Both the position numbers and the translations under genes were made by a program. A DNA stretch of 28,723 nt from Rhodoferax sp. UBA5149 (GTDB lineage: Bacteria; Pseudomonadota; Gammaproteobacteria; Burkholderiales; Burkholderiaceae_C), in NCBI RefSeq assembly GCF_002413825.1, contig NZ_DHXT01000167.1, positions 1-28,723 on the forward strand, given 5' to 3'. Under the pieces are notes generated by a model. It was given only the letters and a program-made list of their open reading frames with translations. It was not told where the DNA came from and searched no databases. This document shows, in pieces, positions 1 to 9,300 of the stretch (position 1 is the stretch's first letter; the number at the start of each line of letters is the position of its first letter).

Positions 1-115
1 CTAGTTTTAAGGGCAATATATAGATCGGTGCCCCTTCACATAGAACTAGAGAGAAATGGGCTGGTCAAGTGATCATTAGCTAAAATAGCCAACAAACCAT
101 CCCCGGAGCCGCGCC

Positions 116-385
116 ATGCGAGTTACCGCCACCCAAGCCTAGAACCGGTTCGGTGCCATCTGCGCCGAAGCCAAAATTGGACCGGTTTATGTGGAAAAAG
201 ATGGGCGCATTGACACCGTCATTGTGTCGGTCCAGCAGTTTGAAGCGCTGAAATCTGCCGCCGAAGCCAAGACACTGGCGCCGCGAAAAAGCGTGTTCGA
301 GAAGACGCATAAAGCCTGGATTGACGAACAGAATTCTCGATTCGAAGCGCATGGCCTTTGGTGCGATGACATGCGGGTTTGGTAG
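116..385 (+). pseudogene. Hybrid Phd/YefM-CcdA antitoxin with premature stop
   Basis: This is the antitoxin gene of a ccd-type pair. The ATG at 116 has a good ribosome binding site (GGAG at 105-108, 7-nt spacer). It reads eight codons (MRVTATQA), meets an in-frame TAG at 140-142, then continues without interruption to the stop at 383-385. The conceptual N-terminus (MRVTATQA, stop, NRFGAI, then VEKDGR and VSVQQFEAL) matches the Phd/YefM DNA-binding fold, whose usual sequence has Lys where the stop lies. The C-terminus (FEAHGLWCDDMRVW) resembles the toxin-binding tail of CcdA. A GTG at 191 could restart translation and give a 64-residue protein that keeps the CcdA tail but loses much of the DNA-binding part. 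The toxin follows 6 bp downstream. It may be a true nonsense mutant, a restart product or a sequencing error. The family assignment is firm; functional status is unknown. Confidence 0.75.
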
Positions 386-391
386 GCTGGC

Positions 392-706
392 ATGCAGTTC
401 GATGTTTACGACAACCCCAGCCCGCGCATGCGCGACCGATACCCTTTTGTGGTGGATGTCCAAAGTGATTTGCTCGGCAGCCTGGCCACGCGCATGATGG
501 TGCCACTCGCTGTGACGACGCTGGTCGCCAGTGAGCTGCCGCGTCGGCTTTGCCCGATGTTTGTGGTCGCCGACAAAACTCTGATGCTGGTGCCTTTTGA
601 GGCCGCACCCCTGGACAAGCGCCTGTTGAAAACCCAGATATCGTCAATCCCGGATAGGGTCCATGACATCGTCGCGGCCATGGATGCGGTGTTGAGCGGG
701 ATCTGA
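392..706 (+). CDS. ccdB: CcdB-type toxin (DNA gyrase poison)
   Basis: The 104-residue product matches CcdB along its whole length: the start MQFDVYDNP, then YPFVVDVQSD, MMVPLA and the C-terminal SGI. Known CcdB proteins are about 100 residues long, bind the GyrA subunit and trap gyrase on cleaved DNA. In F-plasmid CcdB the last three residues (Trp-Gly-Ile) matter for toxicity; here Gly-Ile is kept and Trp is Ser. No disruption is visible, so the toxin looks intact although its antitoxin gene has a nonsense codon. The start lies 6 bp after the antitoxin stop, the usual bicistronic arrangement. Expression would be expected to depend on the promoter upstream of 116 and on antitoxin autoregulation. 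Confidence 0.92.
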   Translation: MQFDVYDNPSPRMRDRYPFVVDVQSDLLGSLATRMMVPLAVTTLVASELPRRLCPMFVVADKTLMLVPFEAAPLDKRLLKTQISSIPDRVHDIVAAMDAVLSGI

Positions 707-720
707 GTGTTTGACTGATT

Positions 721-762
721 TGCTATTATTTATGTAGCATACTACGCATATTCTGCGGGGGC
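721..762 (+). repeat. Intergenic inverted-repeat element, copy 1
   Basis: The element starts with TGCTA and TAGCA arms (721-725 and 735-739) and continues through an ACTACGCATATTC-like segment into GCGGGGGC. Read in this orientation it matches copy 2 (13066 down to 13025) at 31 of 42 positions by my manual ungapped alignment. It sits between the toxin gene and the end of the chemoreceptor gene. I recall similar sequences being common between genes in Comamonadaceae, but that comes from memory, not a search. Its role is unknown. Confidence 0.6.
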
Positions 763-832
763 GGCCTCAAATCCAGGTGCAACACGTCGGGCCGTGGTGA
801 ACGCCTGAGGAACGGTCGATAAGTAAGTCCGC

Positions 833-2638
833 TCAAAAGGTCTCCCAATCGGCATCGGCGCCCGAAGCCGATGCCGACGGCGCCTTGGCGGTTTTTGGCG
901 CGGCCGCCGCTGGCTTGGACGCCAGTTGTTTCATCGGCGCAGCAAGCGACTTGCTCGCTGTTGGCGCGCGCGCTTGGATGGCGGCTCCTTTGCCGGCGCT
1001 GCTCGCTGGCCGGTAGGTTTTTGCAGTGGCGCCCGTGGTCACGATGTGGTGATCGTCATGGGTGTTCAGCTTGAACACCGACACCGTTTGCACCAACTCC
1101 TGTGCCTGGGATTTCAGGCTGTCGGCCGCTGCGGCCATCTCCTCCACCAACGACGCATTCTGTTGCGTGACCTGGTCCATCTGCGTGATGGCTTCTCCCA
1201 CTTGCGCCACCCCAATACTTTGTTCATGGCTGGCGACACTGATTTCGCCCATGATGTCGGTGACGCGCTGGATGCTGTCGACCACCTCCTGCATGGTGCT
1301 GCCGGCCTGGTCCACCAGCACCGTGCCCTCTGCCACACGTTCCACACTGGCGCTGATCAAGGATTTGATCTCTTTGGCCGCCTGTGCCGAGCGTCCGGCC
1401 AGGGAGCGCACTTCCGTGGCAACCACCGCAAAGCCACGGCCTTGCTCACCGGCACGCGCTGCTTCCACCGCGGCGTTGAGCGCCAGGATGTTGGTCTGGA
1501 AGGCGATGCCGTCGATGACACTGATGATGTCGGAGATCTTGTGCGACGCTTCGTTGATGCCTTTCATGGTTTCCACCACCTGGCCGACGATGCCGCCCCC
1601 TTTGACGGCCACCGTACTCGCGTTGAGCGCGAGTTGGTTGGCTTGGCGGGCGCTGTCGGCATTTTGTTTCACTTGCGAGCCGAGCTCTTCCATGGAGGCG
1701 GCGGTTTCTTCCAGGGCGCTGGCTTGCTGTTCAGTGCGCGCCGACAAATCGTGGTTGCCCTGGGCAATCTGGACACTGGCCGTGGCCACACCTTCGGCGC
1801 CCTGGCGCACGTTGCCCACCACCTTGGACAAGCTTTCCTGCATGGTTTTGAGTTGGGCCATCATGCTGTGCTTGTCGCCAGACTTCAGGTCGACGGGCAA
1901 GCTGAGGTTGCCCTGGGCGACGCTTTGCGCCAGACGGGTGGCCTCAGCCGGCTCGGCGCCGAGCTGATTGAGCGAGCGCCGGACAATCAGGCCAATCACA
2001 AAAAACAAGACGATTTGCACGACGCCCTGGCCGATCCAGATCCAGGTGTTAAACCGTTTGATGGCGGTCACATCGTCCTTGACGTCGACGGTAATGCTGG
2101 CCGCGCCGAGTACCGATTCCTCATTCACGCCGTGGCATTCAAGGCATTTGCTGGAACGGAATTCTTTCATGGCCAGGAACGGAAGCACCGCCCTGAGCGA
2201 CGCGTCGCCGTTCTCCTTGTGGATCATCTTGAACTGCGTTTTTCCGCTGGCAAGGACATTGCGGTCCATCTCGTCGACCGGCTGTTCCTGCGGCAGGCCG
2301 GCATTAAATTCGTCGACCACGCCCTTGCCACGGATGATCCGGAGTTCCTGGATATTTTCAGAAATGCCCATCTTCTGGATGAACAGTGCCCGGGCTACCG
2401 GGTCACTGATGACATCCTTGCCACCCAACTTGGTGACCATCAAGGTGTTCAAGCCATTGATGGCGCCGTCCGCCACCGCGACCGTCCGCTCTTCGGCGGC
2501 CAGCAGGGCCCGATTCTCGAACTGGTTCGACAGCCACTGCTGTGCAGCGAGAAGAACGACGATCAAAAATCCCTGTATGAGAATCTGCAACTTCCGCTGC
2601 AGGCCCATCCTCTTCCACCAGTTGGCGATGCTGTTCAT
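833..2638 (-). CDS. Methyl-accepting chemotaxis protein with periplasmic CxxCH haem motif
   Basis: The 601-residue protein is a chemoreceptor that should signal through CheW and CheA. A first membrane segment lies at about residues 16-36, a periplasmic region at 37-198 and a second membrane segment at 199-220. A HAMP-like linker and a long methyl-accepting signalling domain follow, with the conserved hairpin tip at about 378-402 (GIAFQTNILALNAAVEAA). The last five residues, DWETF, match the CheR/CheB docking pentapeptide. The periplasmic part contains KCLECHG (C165, C168, H169), a c-type haem motif shortly before the second membrane segment. This fits the DUF3365/Tll0287-like sensor family, known from haem-containing chemoreceptors such as those of Geobacter, so redox or gas sensing is likely. 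An Ala/Pro/Lys-rich linker precedes the C-terminus. No strong ribosome binding site is visible before the ATG at 2638. Confidence 0.93.
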   Translation of the reverse strand: MNSIANWWKRMGLQRKLQILIQGFLIVVLLAAQQWLSNQFENRALLAAEERTVAVADGAINGLNTLMVTKLGGKDVISDPVARALFIQKMGISENIQELRIIRGKGVVDEFNAGLPQEQPVDEMDRNVLASGKTQFKMIHKENGDASLRAVLPFLAMKEFRSSKCLECHGVNEESVLGAASITVDVKDDVTAIKRFNTWIWIGQGVVQIVLFFVIGLIVRRSLNQLGAEPAEATRLAQSVAQGNLSLPVDLKSGDKHSMMAQLKTMQESLSKVVGNVRQGAEGVATASVQIAQGNHDLSARTEQQASALEETAASMEELGSQVKQNADSARQANQLALNASTVAVKGGGIVGQVVETMKGINEASHKISDIISVIDGIAFQTNILALNAAVEAARAGEQGRGFAVVATEVRSLAGRSAQAAKEIKSLISASVERVAEGTVLVDQAGSTMQEVVDSIQRVTDIMGEISVASHEQSIGVAQVGEAITQMDQVTQQNASLVEEMAAAADSLKSQAQELVQTVSVFKLNTHDDHHIVTTGATAKTYRPASSAGKGAAIQARAPTASKSLAAPMKQLASKPAAAAPKTAKAPSASASGADADWETF

Positions 2639-2694
2639 GGTTCAATTTTCTAACGAAGTTACGGTCACTTGATCAAGGGCAAATATATCCCCTA

Positions 2695-2710
2695 TTAGGG
2701 TTAGCCCTAA
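2695..2710. promoter_or_regulatory. TTAGGG-N4-CCCTAA palindrome between divergent genes
   Basis: A perfect inverted repeat (TTAGGG, spacer TTAG, CCCTAA) lies 57 bp upstream of the chemoreceptor start and about 117 bp upstream of the esterase start. On the chemoreceptor strand it is followed by TATATT, a possible -10 element. The same TAGGG-N4-CCCTA core occurs at 26858-26871 upstream of the patatin gene. The pattern suits a dimeric regulator, but which one is unknown. Confidence 0.4.
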
Positions 2711-2826
2711 ATGGACTCATCTTTGATGCTTGATCCAAATCATTCGTGAGGGGAAAATAGCCGAATGCGACCCACCTTGGGTCACCCCTCGGCCCGGCCA
2801 CGGTGCCATTGAACCAGGAGACGAAT

Positions 2827-3891
2827 TTGAGTGCAATCATTTTTGGAGTGCTGGCCCTGGCGGCCGTTCTCTGGGCCATCGGGATTTTCTATTTGCGGGG
2901 GAAAGACCTGAGCGCCTTCGATCAACCTGCGGGCCTGCGCCGCTCCCTCGGCAATGCCCCGAGTGAGGCGCACAAAGCCGTGGTGGCGTCTCTTGGCGGC
3001 ATTGCCGCAATACTCAAAGGCACGCCGCGCAGCCAGCACATCGCGCTACTGCGCAACTATATGGACAACGCCTTCCCTGTCAGCGAAACGTCGGCCCAGT
3101 TCACGTCAGTCAATGTCTCCGGGATACCTGCCGAATGGGTGCTGGCACCCAAGGTTGATGGCCGTCGGCGCCTGCTCTACATTCATGGCGGGGCGTACAC
3201 CATGGGCAGTCCGAAAAGCCATCGGCGCCTGACCGCCAAATTTTCCGAGATCGCCAATGCCGCCGTGCTGGCCATCGACTACCGCCTGATGCCGGAACAT
3301 TCGCGCCTGACGGGCATTGAGGATTGCCGTGCCGCCTACCGCTGGCTACTGGACAACGGGCCCACCGGTGCCGAGCCCGCCAGCGCCATTTTTGTGGCCG
3401 GAGATTCTGCGGGCGGCAACCTGACGTTGTCCTTGATCGCCTGGGTCCGCGACCAGGGTCTGCGCGCGCCGAATGCCGCCGTGGCGCTATCGCCGGCCAC
3501 CGACGCCTCGTTGGGCAGCCCGAGTCTGAAAAGCAACCTCGAGACCGATCCCATGCTGGGTCCGCTGTTCAAGTTGCTGACCAGGATTCCCAGGACGGTC
3601 CTGCTATGGGGCGCCTGGTTTCAGAATCGCCTGCGGCCCAACGATCCTGTGATCTCCCCGGTTTATGGCGATCTGTCGCGCTTGCCGCCGGTACTGGTGC
3701 ATGCCAGCGAGGCGGAAATGCTATTTGACGACAGTCGGCGCTATGTCAACAAGGCCGCCGCGGCTGGCTCGCCCGTCACTTTGCAAACCTGGCGCCATAT
3801 GGTCCATGTCTGGCATATCTTTTACCCGGAATTGCCGGAAGGCCAGGAGGCCTTTGAGGAGATCGGCAAGTTTCTTCGCGCCAACTCCTAG
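2827..3891 (+). CDS. Alpha/beta-hydrolase esterase, hormone-sensitive lipase family
   Basis: This is a predicted carboxylesterase/lipase. Numbering from an upstream in-frame GTG at 2803, the oxyanion-hole motif HGG is at 128-130, the nucleophile motif GDSAG at 200-204 (Ser202), the acid is Asp309 or Asp310, and the catalytic His is probably His335 in MVHVWH. These are the hallmarks of the HSL (family IV) esterases. I chose the TTG at 2827 because AGGAG (2816-2820) sits 6 nt before it and because the protein then opens with an N-terminal hydrophobic anchor (SAIIFGVLALAAVLWAI), pointing to membrane attachment. The GTG at 2803 would add eight residues and has no such site. The gene diverges from the chemoreceptor and converges with the metalloprotease, whose stop codon overlaps its own. 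The substrate is unknown. Confidence 0.9.
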   Translation: MSAIIFGVLALAAVLWAIGIFYLRGKDLSAFDQPAGLRRSLGNAPSEAHKAVVASLGGIAAILKGTPRSQHIALLRNYMDNAFPVSETSAQFTSVNVSGIPAEWVLAPKVDGRRRLLYIHGGAYTMGSPKSHRRLTAKFSEIANAAVLAIDYRLMPEHSRLTGIEDCRAAYRWLLDNGPTGAEPASAIFVAGDSAGGNLTLSLIAWVRDQGLRAPNAAVALSPATDASLGSPSLKSNLETDPMLGPLFKLLTRIPRTVLLWGAWFQNRLRPNDPVISPVYGDLSRLPPVLVHASEAEMLFDDSRRYVNKAAAAGSPVTLQTWRHMVHVWHIFYPELPEGQEAFEEIGKFLRANS

Positions 3892-4553
3892 AACTTCGAT
3901 TGCTGCATGGCGGTTTCCACCTGATTTTGGAACGACAGGCTGACATCCAGTCCGCGGCTACCGAGCAGCTCGTACAAGGGCTCGACCTGGTAAAAGGGCG
4001 TCGCAAAGGCGGGTTCGTAGCGAAGGCTGTGCATGGCCTCAAACATGTCGGTATACAACCCTGGATGGGCGTCCTGGATGTAGGCAAACGCATAGGCATC
4101 GGCATAAGCTTCTTCGATGGAGATCAATTTCTGCATGGACTGACGCTCGGCAGAGCCCTCCGTGGTGGCCGCCACGCGTTCCCACAGCGCAACCGACAAA
4201 TGCTTGCTTCGAATGCGAAAGCAGTGCCCCAATTCATGGGCCGCCATGGTCAGCAGGAAAGCGCGTGCGTTCTCAGGCGTGGACGTGAGCTTCATGATCA
4301 GCTCCATCCTTGGGTTGTTGCCCTCCGATATCACCACCACGCAATCGAGCCCCTCCCTGGGCATTACCCCCACCGGCGAGTACGACACGTTTTCAGCCGG
4401 CGCTTTCGCGTAGCTGATGTTCAGTTCCCGGAAGAGCGGGTGGCGGTGGACCTCCTGGATGATGTCTGTCCATTGGGCGACGCTCGGGATGCCCTGCGCC
4501 CAGGACAGTACCGACCAAAAAAGCCCCAAAAAAACAATGGCAACTTTAGACAT
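3888..4553 (-). CDS. Secreted HExxH zinc metalloprotease-like protein
   Basis: The 221-residue product starts with a signal peptide (MSKVAIVFLGLFWSVLSWAQ, cleavage likely near residue 20), so it should act outside the cytoplasm. AAHELGH at 104-110 is the zincin HExxH motif. A downstream EEAYADAYA segment (147-155) could supply the third zinc ligand and resembles the Glu/Asp helix of several metalloprotease families. I do not recognise the exact family, and the substrate is unknown. The gene converges with the esterase: both stop codons lie in the palindrome CTAG at 3888-3891, so the coding regions overlap by two bases beyond their last sense codons. Divergence from the FapA-like gene leaves a 173-bp shared upstream region. 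The ribosome binding site is weak. Confidence 0.8.
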   Translation of the reverse strand: MSKVAIVFLGLFWSVLSWAQGIPSVAQWTDIIQEVHRHPLFRELNISYAKAPAENVSYSPVGVMPREGLDCVVVISEGNNPRMELIMKLTSTPENARAFLLTMAAHELGHCFRIRSKHLSVALWERVAATTEGSAERQSMQKLISIEEAYADAYAFAYIQDAHPGLYTDMFEAMHSLRYEPAFATPFYQVEPLYELLGSRGLDVSLSFQNQVETAMQQSKF

Positions 4554-4641
4554 ATCCTGGCCCTACAACAGACTTACCGGGTTAATGCTGGAACCGCGGG
4601 AGCGCTGCCTGGAGATGGCTTGAGGCTTGGATACGCGGGCT

Positions 4642-4653
4642 ATAACTGGTTAT
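4642..4653. promoter_or_regulatory. ATAAC-TG-GTTAT palindrome in a divergent intergenic region
   Basis: A perfect 12-bp palindrome with ATAAC and GTTAT arms lies between the metalloprotease (start 4553) and FapA-like (start 4727) genes. Its position suits an operator serving one or both. No regulator is known, and chance occurrence of arms this short cannot be excluded. Confidence 0.25.
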
Positions 4654-4726
4654 CGACCGATGAGGCTAAAACTTCAGGGACGCCGGCAGCAGCCCTAGAA
4701 TGGGCCATTGGCGGAGACTGTAGACC

Positions 4727-6328
4727 ATGGACTTTCCAGGTATTTCTTTGAGTGAAGCGGATGGGCAAGTGTTCTTGTTCTCCCAACCGACCGAGGGATG
4801 CCCTCCCGTCGACGGTGCCGCCCTGCATGCGCTGCTGGTGCAAGCCGGCTATGGCGACTGCCTGCTGCACGAAGACGCCGTTGCCAGCGCGGCCAACGAC
4901 TGCAACACCCGGCACGACCCGTTCATGGTGCTGCTGGCGGAGCGGCGTGACGCCACCATAGCGATTCAGATCTCCGCCGATGACATGAGCGCGGAGCTCA
5001 GCCTGACACCCGCGCAAGGCGGCAAGGCGGCCACGGTGGAAGATGTCATGCGGGCGCTGGCCGAGGCTGGCGTGATGTTCGGAATCGACGAAACGGCGGT
5101 GCGCCAAGCCTGCGAAACCAGTGGCGGCAACCGCGTGCCCGTGGCCCATGGTGTGCTGCCCGAGAAAGGGAGTGACACTGTTTTTGAGGAGCTGATTCCA
5201 CAAACCGTGGACCGCGCACCCAAGCTCAATGAGGACGGCCTGATCGATTACCGGGAGCATGGCAGTATTCCCGTGGTGCAGTCCGGTGCGCCCTTGATGC
5301 GTCGCACGGCGCCGACTGCGGGTGTGGAAGGCCACACGGTGCGGGGCCACGTTCTGACGCCCCACCCTGGCCGTGACGAGCCTTTTGCCGCGCAGCTGGC
5401 GGGCGCGCAGTCGGCCCCCGGCGACCCCGATCTGTTGCAGGCGTCGGTGACCGGGCAGCCGGTGCGGGTCAAGAATGGTGTCATGGTGGAGCCGATCCTG
5501 CGGGTCGCCGAAGTCAATATGACGAGCGGCAATATTCACTATGACGGCACGGTGCAGGTCGATGGCGAAGTGCTCCAGGGCATGAAGGTGCAGGCCAGCG
5601 GGGACATCGTGGTGAAAGGCATGGTGGACGGCGGCTTGCTCGAAGCGGGCGGGAATATCCAGGTGGCAGGCGGCGTCATAGGCCACGCCAGGTTGCGCGC
5701 GGTCGGATCGGTCAACGCCCGTTTTGCCGAAGGCGCCCATATTTACGCCGGCACCTTGATCGTGCTGGACGACATGGCTTTGGAGTGTGAATTGCAGGCG
5801 CTCAATCAAATCATCATCGGCGCCGCGTCACCGCAGCGTGGACGGCTGATCGGCGGCTTGGCGACCGCCATGATGCTGGTCAAAGTGCCGGTGCTGGGCT
5901 CCGACGTGGGCGGTGTGACCAAAGTTCTGCTGGGAGTCAATCCGGAGCTTGAGGCGAAATCCGTGGCTCTGCAGCAGCGCATCGACCAAGAAAAGGCGGC
6001 CGAAGAAAATCTGAATAAGCTGGTGAAACACTTGAGTACCACCGGCGATCCCAAAGGCCTGTTGGAGCGTGTCAACGCATCCAGGCAACAAGCGGTTCAG
6101 GTCTGGGGCAAGTCCCTGGTCGAACAGGAAGAACTTGCGCAGCAACTCGCGCTGGCGCATGGCGCCAAGGTCGAGGTCGGGGTGGGCGTGGCGGGGGCGG
6201 CGGACCTGTCCTTTGGCAAGCTGACATCACGGCTGCGCCGGGAATTTTCCGCCGGCAGCTTCAGCGTCGATTCGGAGGGCTGCGTCGTGTTCATCGATCG
6301 CAGCGGCTATGCCGTGCCGGTCGTTTAG
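4727..6328 (+). CDS. FapA/DUF342 family protein
   Basis: The 533-residue cytosolic protein has the FapA (DUF342) architecture. An N-terminal variable region runs to about residue 165. A core follows whose glycine-rich repeated strands (residues 266-405, for example VQVDGEVLQGMKV and GDIVVKGMVDGG) suggest a right-handed beta-helix. A probable coiled coil lies at about 405-470 and a short beta-rich tail ends the protein. DUF342 proteins are named flagellar assembly protein A from a Vibrio homologue, but their biochemical role is poorly understood. No flagellar gene is nearby; the haem chemoreceptor 2 kb away is the only motility-related neighbour. A GGAG (4713-4716) lies 10 nt before the ATG. 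Its stop is two bases from the stop of the convergent CHAT gene. Confidence 0.88.
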   Translation: MDFPGISLSEADGQVFLFSQPTEGCPPVDGAALHALLVQAGYGDCLLHEDAVASAANDCNTRHDPFMVLLAERRDATIAIQISADDMSAELSLTPAQGGKAATVEDVMRALAEAGVMFGIDETAVRQACETSGGNRVPVAHGVLPEKGSDTVFEELIPQTVDRAPKLNEDGLIDYREHGSIPVVQSGAPLMRRTAPTAGVEGHTVRGHVLTPHPGRDEPFAAQLAGAQSAPGDPDLLQASVTGQPVRVKNGVMVEPILRVAEVNMTSGNIHYDGTVQVDGEVLQGMKVQASGDIVVKGMVDGGLLEAGGNIQVAGGVIGHARLRAVGSVNARFAEGAHIYAGTLIVLDDMALECELQALNQIIIGAASPQRGRLIGGLATAMMLVKVPVLGSDVGGVTKVLLGVNPELEAKSVALQQRIDQEKAAEENLNKLVKHLSTTGDPKGLLERVNASRQQAVQVWGKSLVEQEELAQQLALAHGAKVEVGVGVAGAADLSFGKLTSRLRREFSAGSFSVDSEGCVVFIDRSGYAVPVV

Positions 6329-6330
6329 CG

Positions 6331-9300
6331 TCAGGTGGCCGCCAGGATTTTCAGTGCATTCAGCAGATTTTGCGCCGCCCGCATTTCGGCGGCGCCCATC
6401 TTCGTCATCTTGAGGTAAGGCTCCAGGACGAATTCCGCTTCGTTGTAAACCGAGTCCCACATCCGCGGCGCCGGCACGCGTGCCTTGAGGTCACGCAAGG
6501 CCGTGCTCAACGCGGGCTCGACACCCGCGAGTTGCCCCCGGGCCAGCGCCGCCAGCACCAGCAGTTCGGTCTGCCCGACCACCGACCAGAAATCCGGTTG
6601 CCTGGCTGCGGCCTGGTCCAGGGAATCGCTCACGGCCTTGATGCGGGCAGCGTTGAGTTGCGGCAGGCGCTGGTTCAGGAACGCGGCGCGTAGCTCGGCG
6701 CTAATGCCGTTCTTGGCCGGGTAGTAAAGGTTGTCGGCGCCCGTTTTGCGCGCCATGGCCTCGGCCACGCCGTAGTGCTCGACGGCGGCGTCGAGCGCGG
6801 CTTGCGCTTCTTTTTGGCGCCCGCTGCGCCACTCGACCATGGTCAGCCGCTTGTAGGCCGAGCCGAGCAGGCACTCGCGCTCCAGGGTTGGCTGCAGCGC
6901 CACCAGGTTTCTCAGCTGGGCAATGCCGGCCGCAATGTCGGCGCGCGCACTGGCCGGGTCGAGCAGGTTTTCGGCGCGTCGCGCCAGTTGGTTGGCGAGC
7001 TGCTCGGCGGCGCGAAACGAGGCGCTGCCATCGTTGGCGGCGAGCGCCGCGCGGTACCAGTCAATCGCCTGGTCGACCGCCTTGGCGCCCGCATAGGCGA
7101 CGCCGAAGGCCTCGGCGACGGCGCCCATGCCGCCCCACAGGGGCGCGAACTCCGCTTCGAGGTAACGCAGCTTGTCGAGCTGAAGCGCGGGCTTGGCGCC
7201 GCTGTATTCGCTTTGGATGGCGAGTGTCTCGAGCGCCAGCGCCAGCGACACCGGCGAGGCCACAGCGGCGAATTCATCACCCGGCGGCGGCGCCGGCCGT
7301 TGCGCGTCAGCGCCCTCACGGCGCCAGGTCCATTCCGGGTCGCCGTAGCACTGGTAGGCGGCCCAGGTGTTGCCCTGCCGGTTGGCATTCCAGGCCGCGC
7401 TGCGTGCCGCGCCCACGGCTTCGATGAAGCGGGCGCCGCCGAACAGCGCGGCATAGAAACCGGTCGCGAATTTTTCGGCCGGCTCGTCCTCGACCGCCCA
7501 GCCGGCCGCGATCACGCAGCGCACGCCGACCCTGACCAGCTCCTCCGCGATGTTGGCGGCGAACGCGGCGCGGTCGTAGCTCGTTTTCAGGGTGGCCGAC
7601 GCATCGCGCCCGGCCAGGTGGCAGCAGTTCAGGAACACCAGTTCGGGCACGGTGCGCATGGCCCGCACTTCATTCGCGCCGAGATAGGTTTTTTCGCCCG
7701 ACAGCACGACGCCCCCGTTCTCACCGAACTCGCCATGACCGGCGATGTGCACCACCCGGTACGGCCGCTCGAACAGGGCGTTGATGATGGTCTGCGCATC
7801 GTTCTGGTCGACCAGCGAGCGCACCTTGTCGGCGGCGATGCCGCTGCCCGCCATGGTGATCCGTTCGACCACGGCGACGGCCTCGCGGCGCGCGCCTTCC
7901 AGCCGCGGGTAGACCGCGGGGTCGCATTTCGGCTCGCCGATCACCAGCACGCTGTCGTCGGGGCTGGCGTCGATGACCTGGGTGCGGAAATCCTTGAGTT
8001 GCAGCCGACGCACCAATTTGCTGCGGATGGCCCAGGGGCGTTGATCGACCGCCAGCGCATCGGGGTTGGTGTCGAGCAGTTCCCACGGAATGCCGGCGGT
8101 CTCGGGCTGGAGCTCGATCACCATCTCGCTGGTGCCGCCGAGGAAGGGTTCCATCTCCACCGGCACCAGCAGGTTGAACAGCGTGCGGCCGATGTGGGGG
8201 TCGGTGTTGGCGTCGTTCGATGCCCTGGCCACCAGCTCGCGCAGCAAGGTGCCCTGCGCATGCTGGGCGCGCACTTCGGTGCGTGCGCGCTTGGTGTCCA
8301 GCGTGTAGGCGATGCAGGGGCTCGCCGGGTCGCCACCGGCGACCAGCAAGGCGCTGATCAAATCGAAGGTCGCGCCGCGGTAGCCCGAATCGAGCGAGCG
8401 CCGCATCGCCCCGGGGCCGGACTGCACCTTGCCCACCAGCTTCAGCCGGTTCGGCGCCGCGATCTCCTGCACCTGCAAGGCGCGCCAGGCATCGCTGGCA
8501 CGGTCCAGATAGAGCTCGACCAGCGTGAGCTGGCCGAGTTGTGGCCAGCTGCTGTCTTGCAGCTTGAGGTTGGCGTCGAGCGCGCCCTGCGCGATCGCGC
8601 GCGCGGCGTCGCCCGCCGTGATGCCGGTGCCGCCGCTGCCGATCAGCGCGGCCGCCATCTCGAACTGTGCCGTCGTGCCGTCTTGCTGCTCCGACAGCCG
8701 CTGCGCGTACGCCAGCACCGCCTGGCGCACGCTGAAGGCAAGACCGGCCGCGCTGAGCTTGCCTTCGGCGCCGAGCCCGACCACCACCGCCACCAGCGGG
8801 CGGGCCATCTCCAGCGGGTTGTCCGGGTTCTGGCGCAGGTTGCCGAAGATCTGGTGCGAGCCGGTCGCATCGGGGTACAGACCGGCGGCGAGCGCCTGGC
8901 GCATGCCGTTGCCAACCAGCTTGTCGATCACCGCTTCCGCGCCGGTCAAGATCATGGAGTGATAGTGACCGATCAGCAGTGCCTGGCGCACGAACTTCAG
9001 ATCACCATTGAGCACCGTCACACACAGCGCCGCGGATTTGGCGCGCGCGCGCTGGCCGCCGGTGTTGCCCTCGCTGCCCAGCCGCAGCACGTCGGCCTCG
9101 CTGGACGGTGGCTGCGACCCCAGCAGGCCGCGCGAGGGTCGGCTGCGCACGCCTGGCGCGGACCCGGCAACGCTCGCCGCCGCAGGCACACCGGTCGCAC
9201 CCGCCGCGCGAACGGCCGGCTGGTAGGCTTCCAGCTGCGCGGTCTGGCCGTTGACCAGCAGTTCGATGTAGGCGGCGAAGGCGGACGACACGTCGGGCAG

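Noticed and set aside
1..49. CTAGTT (1-6) and AACTAG (44-49) as ends of a mobile element
   Set aside because: Six-base arms 37 nt apart at the window edge, with no transposase or target duplication, are not evidence for an element.
79..89. GCTA-AAA-TAGC as the antitoxin operator
   Set aside because: Four-base arms are too short to separate from chance, although the position before the ATG at 116 is suitable.
926..2653. A 575-codon plus-strand open frame over the chemoreceptor
   Set aside because: Antisense to a gene with clear domains; its translation is biased (His/Leu/Asp-rich) and has no recognisable motif.
4640..5809. A 389-codon minus-strand frame over the FapA-like gene
   Set aside because: Antisense shadow with biased composition and no domain signature.
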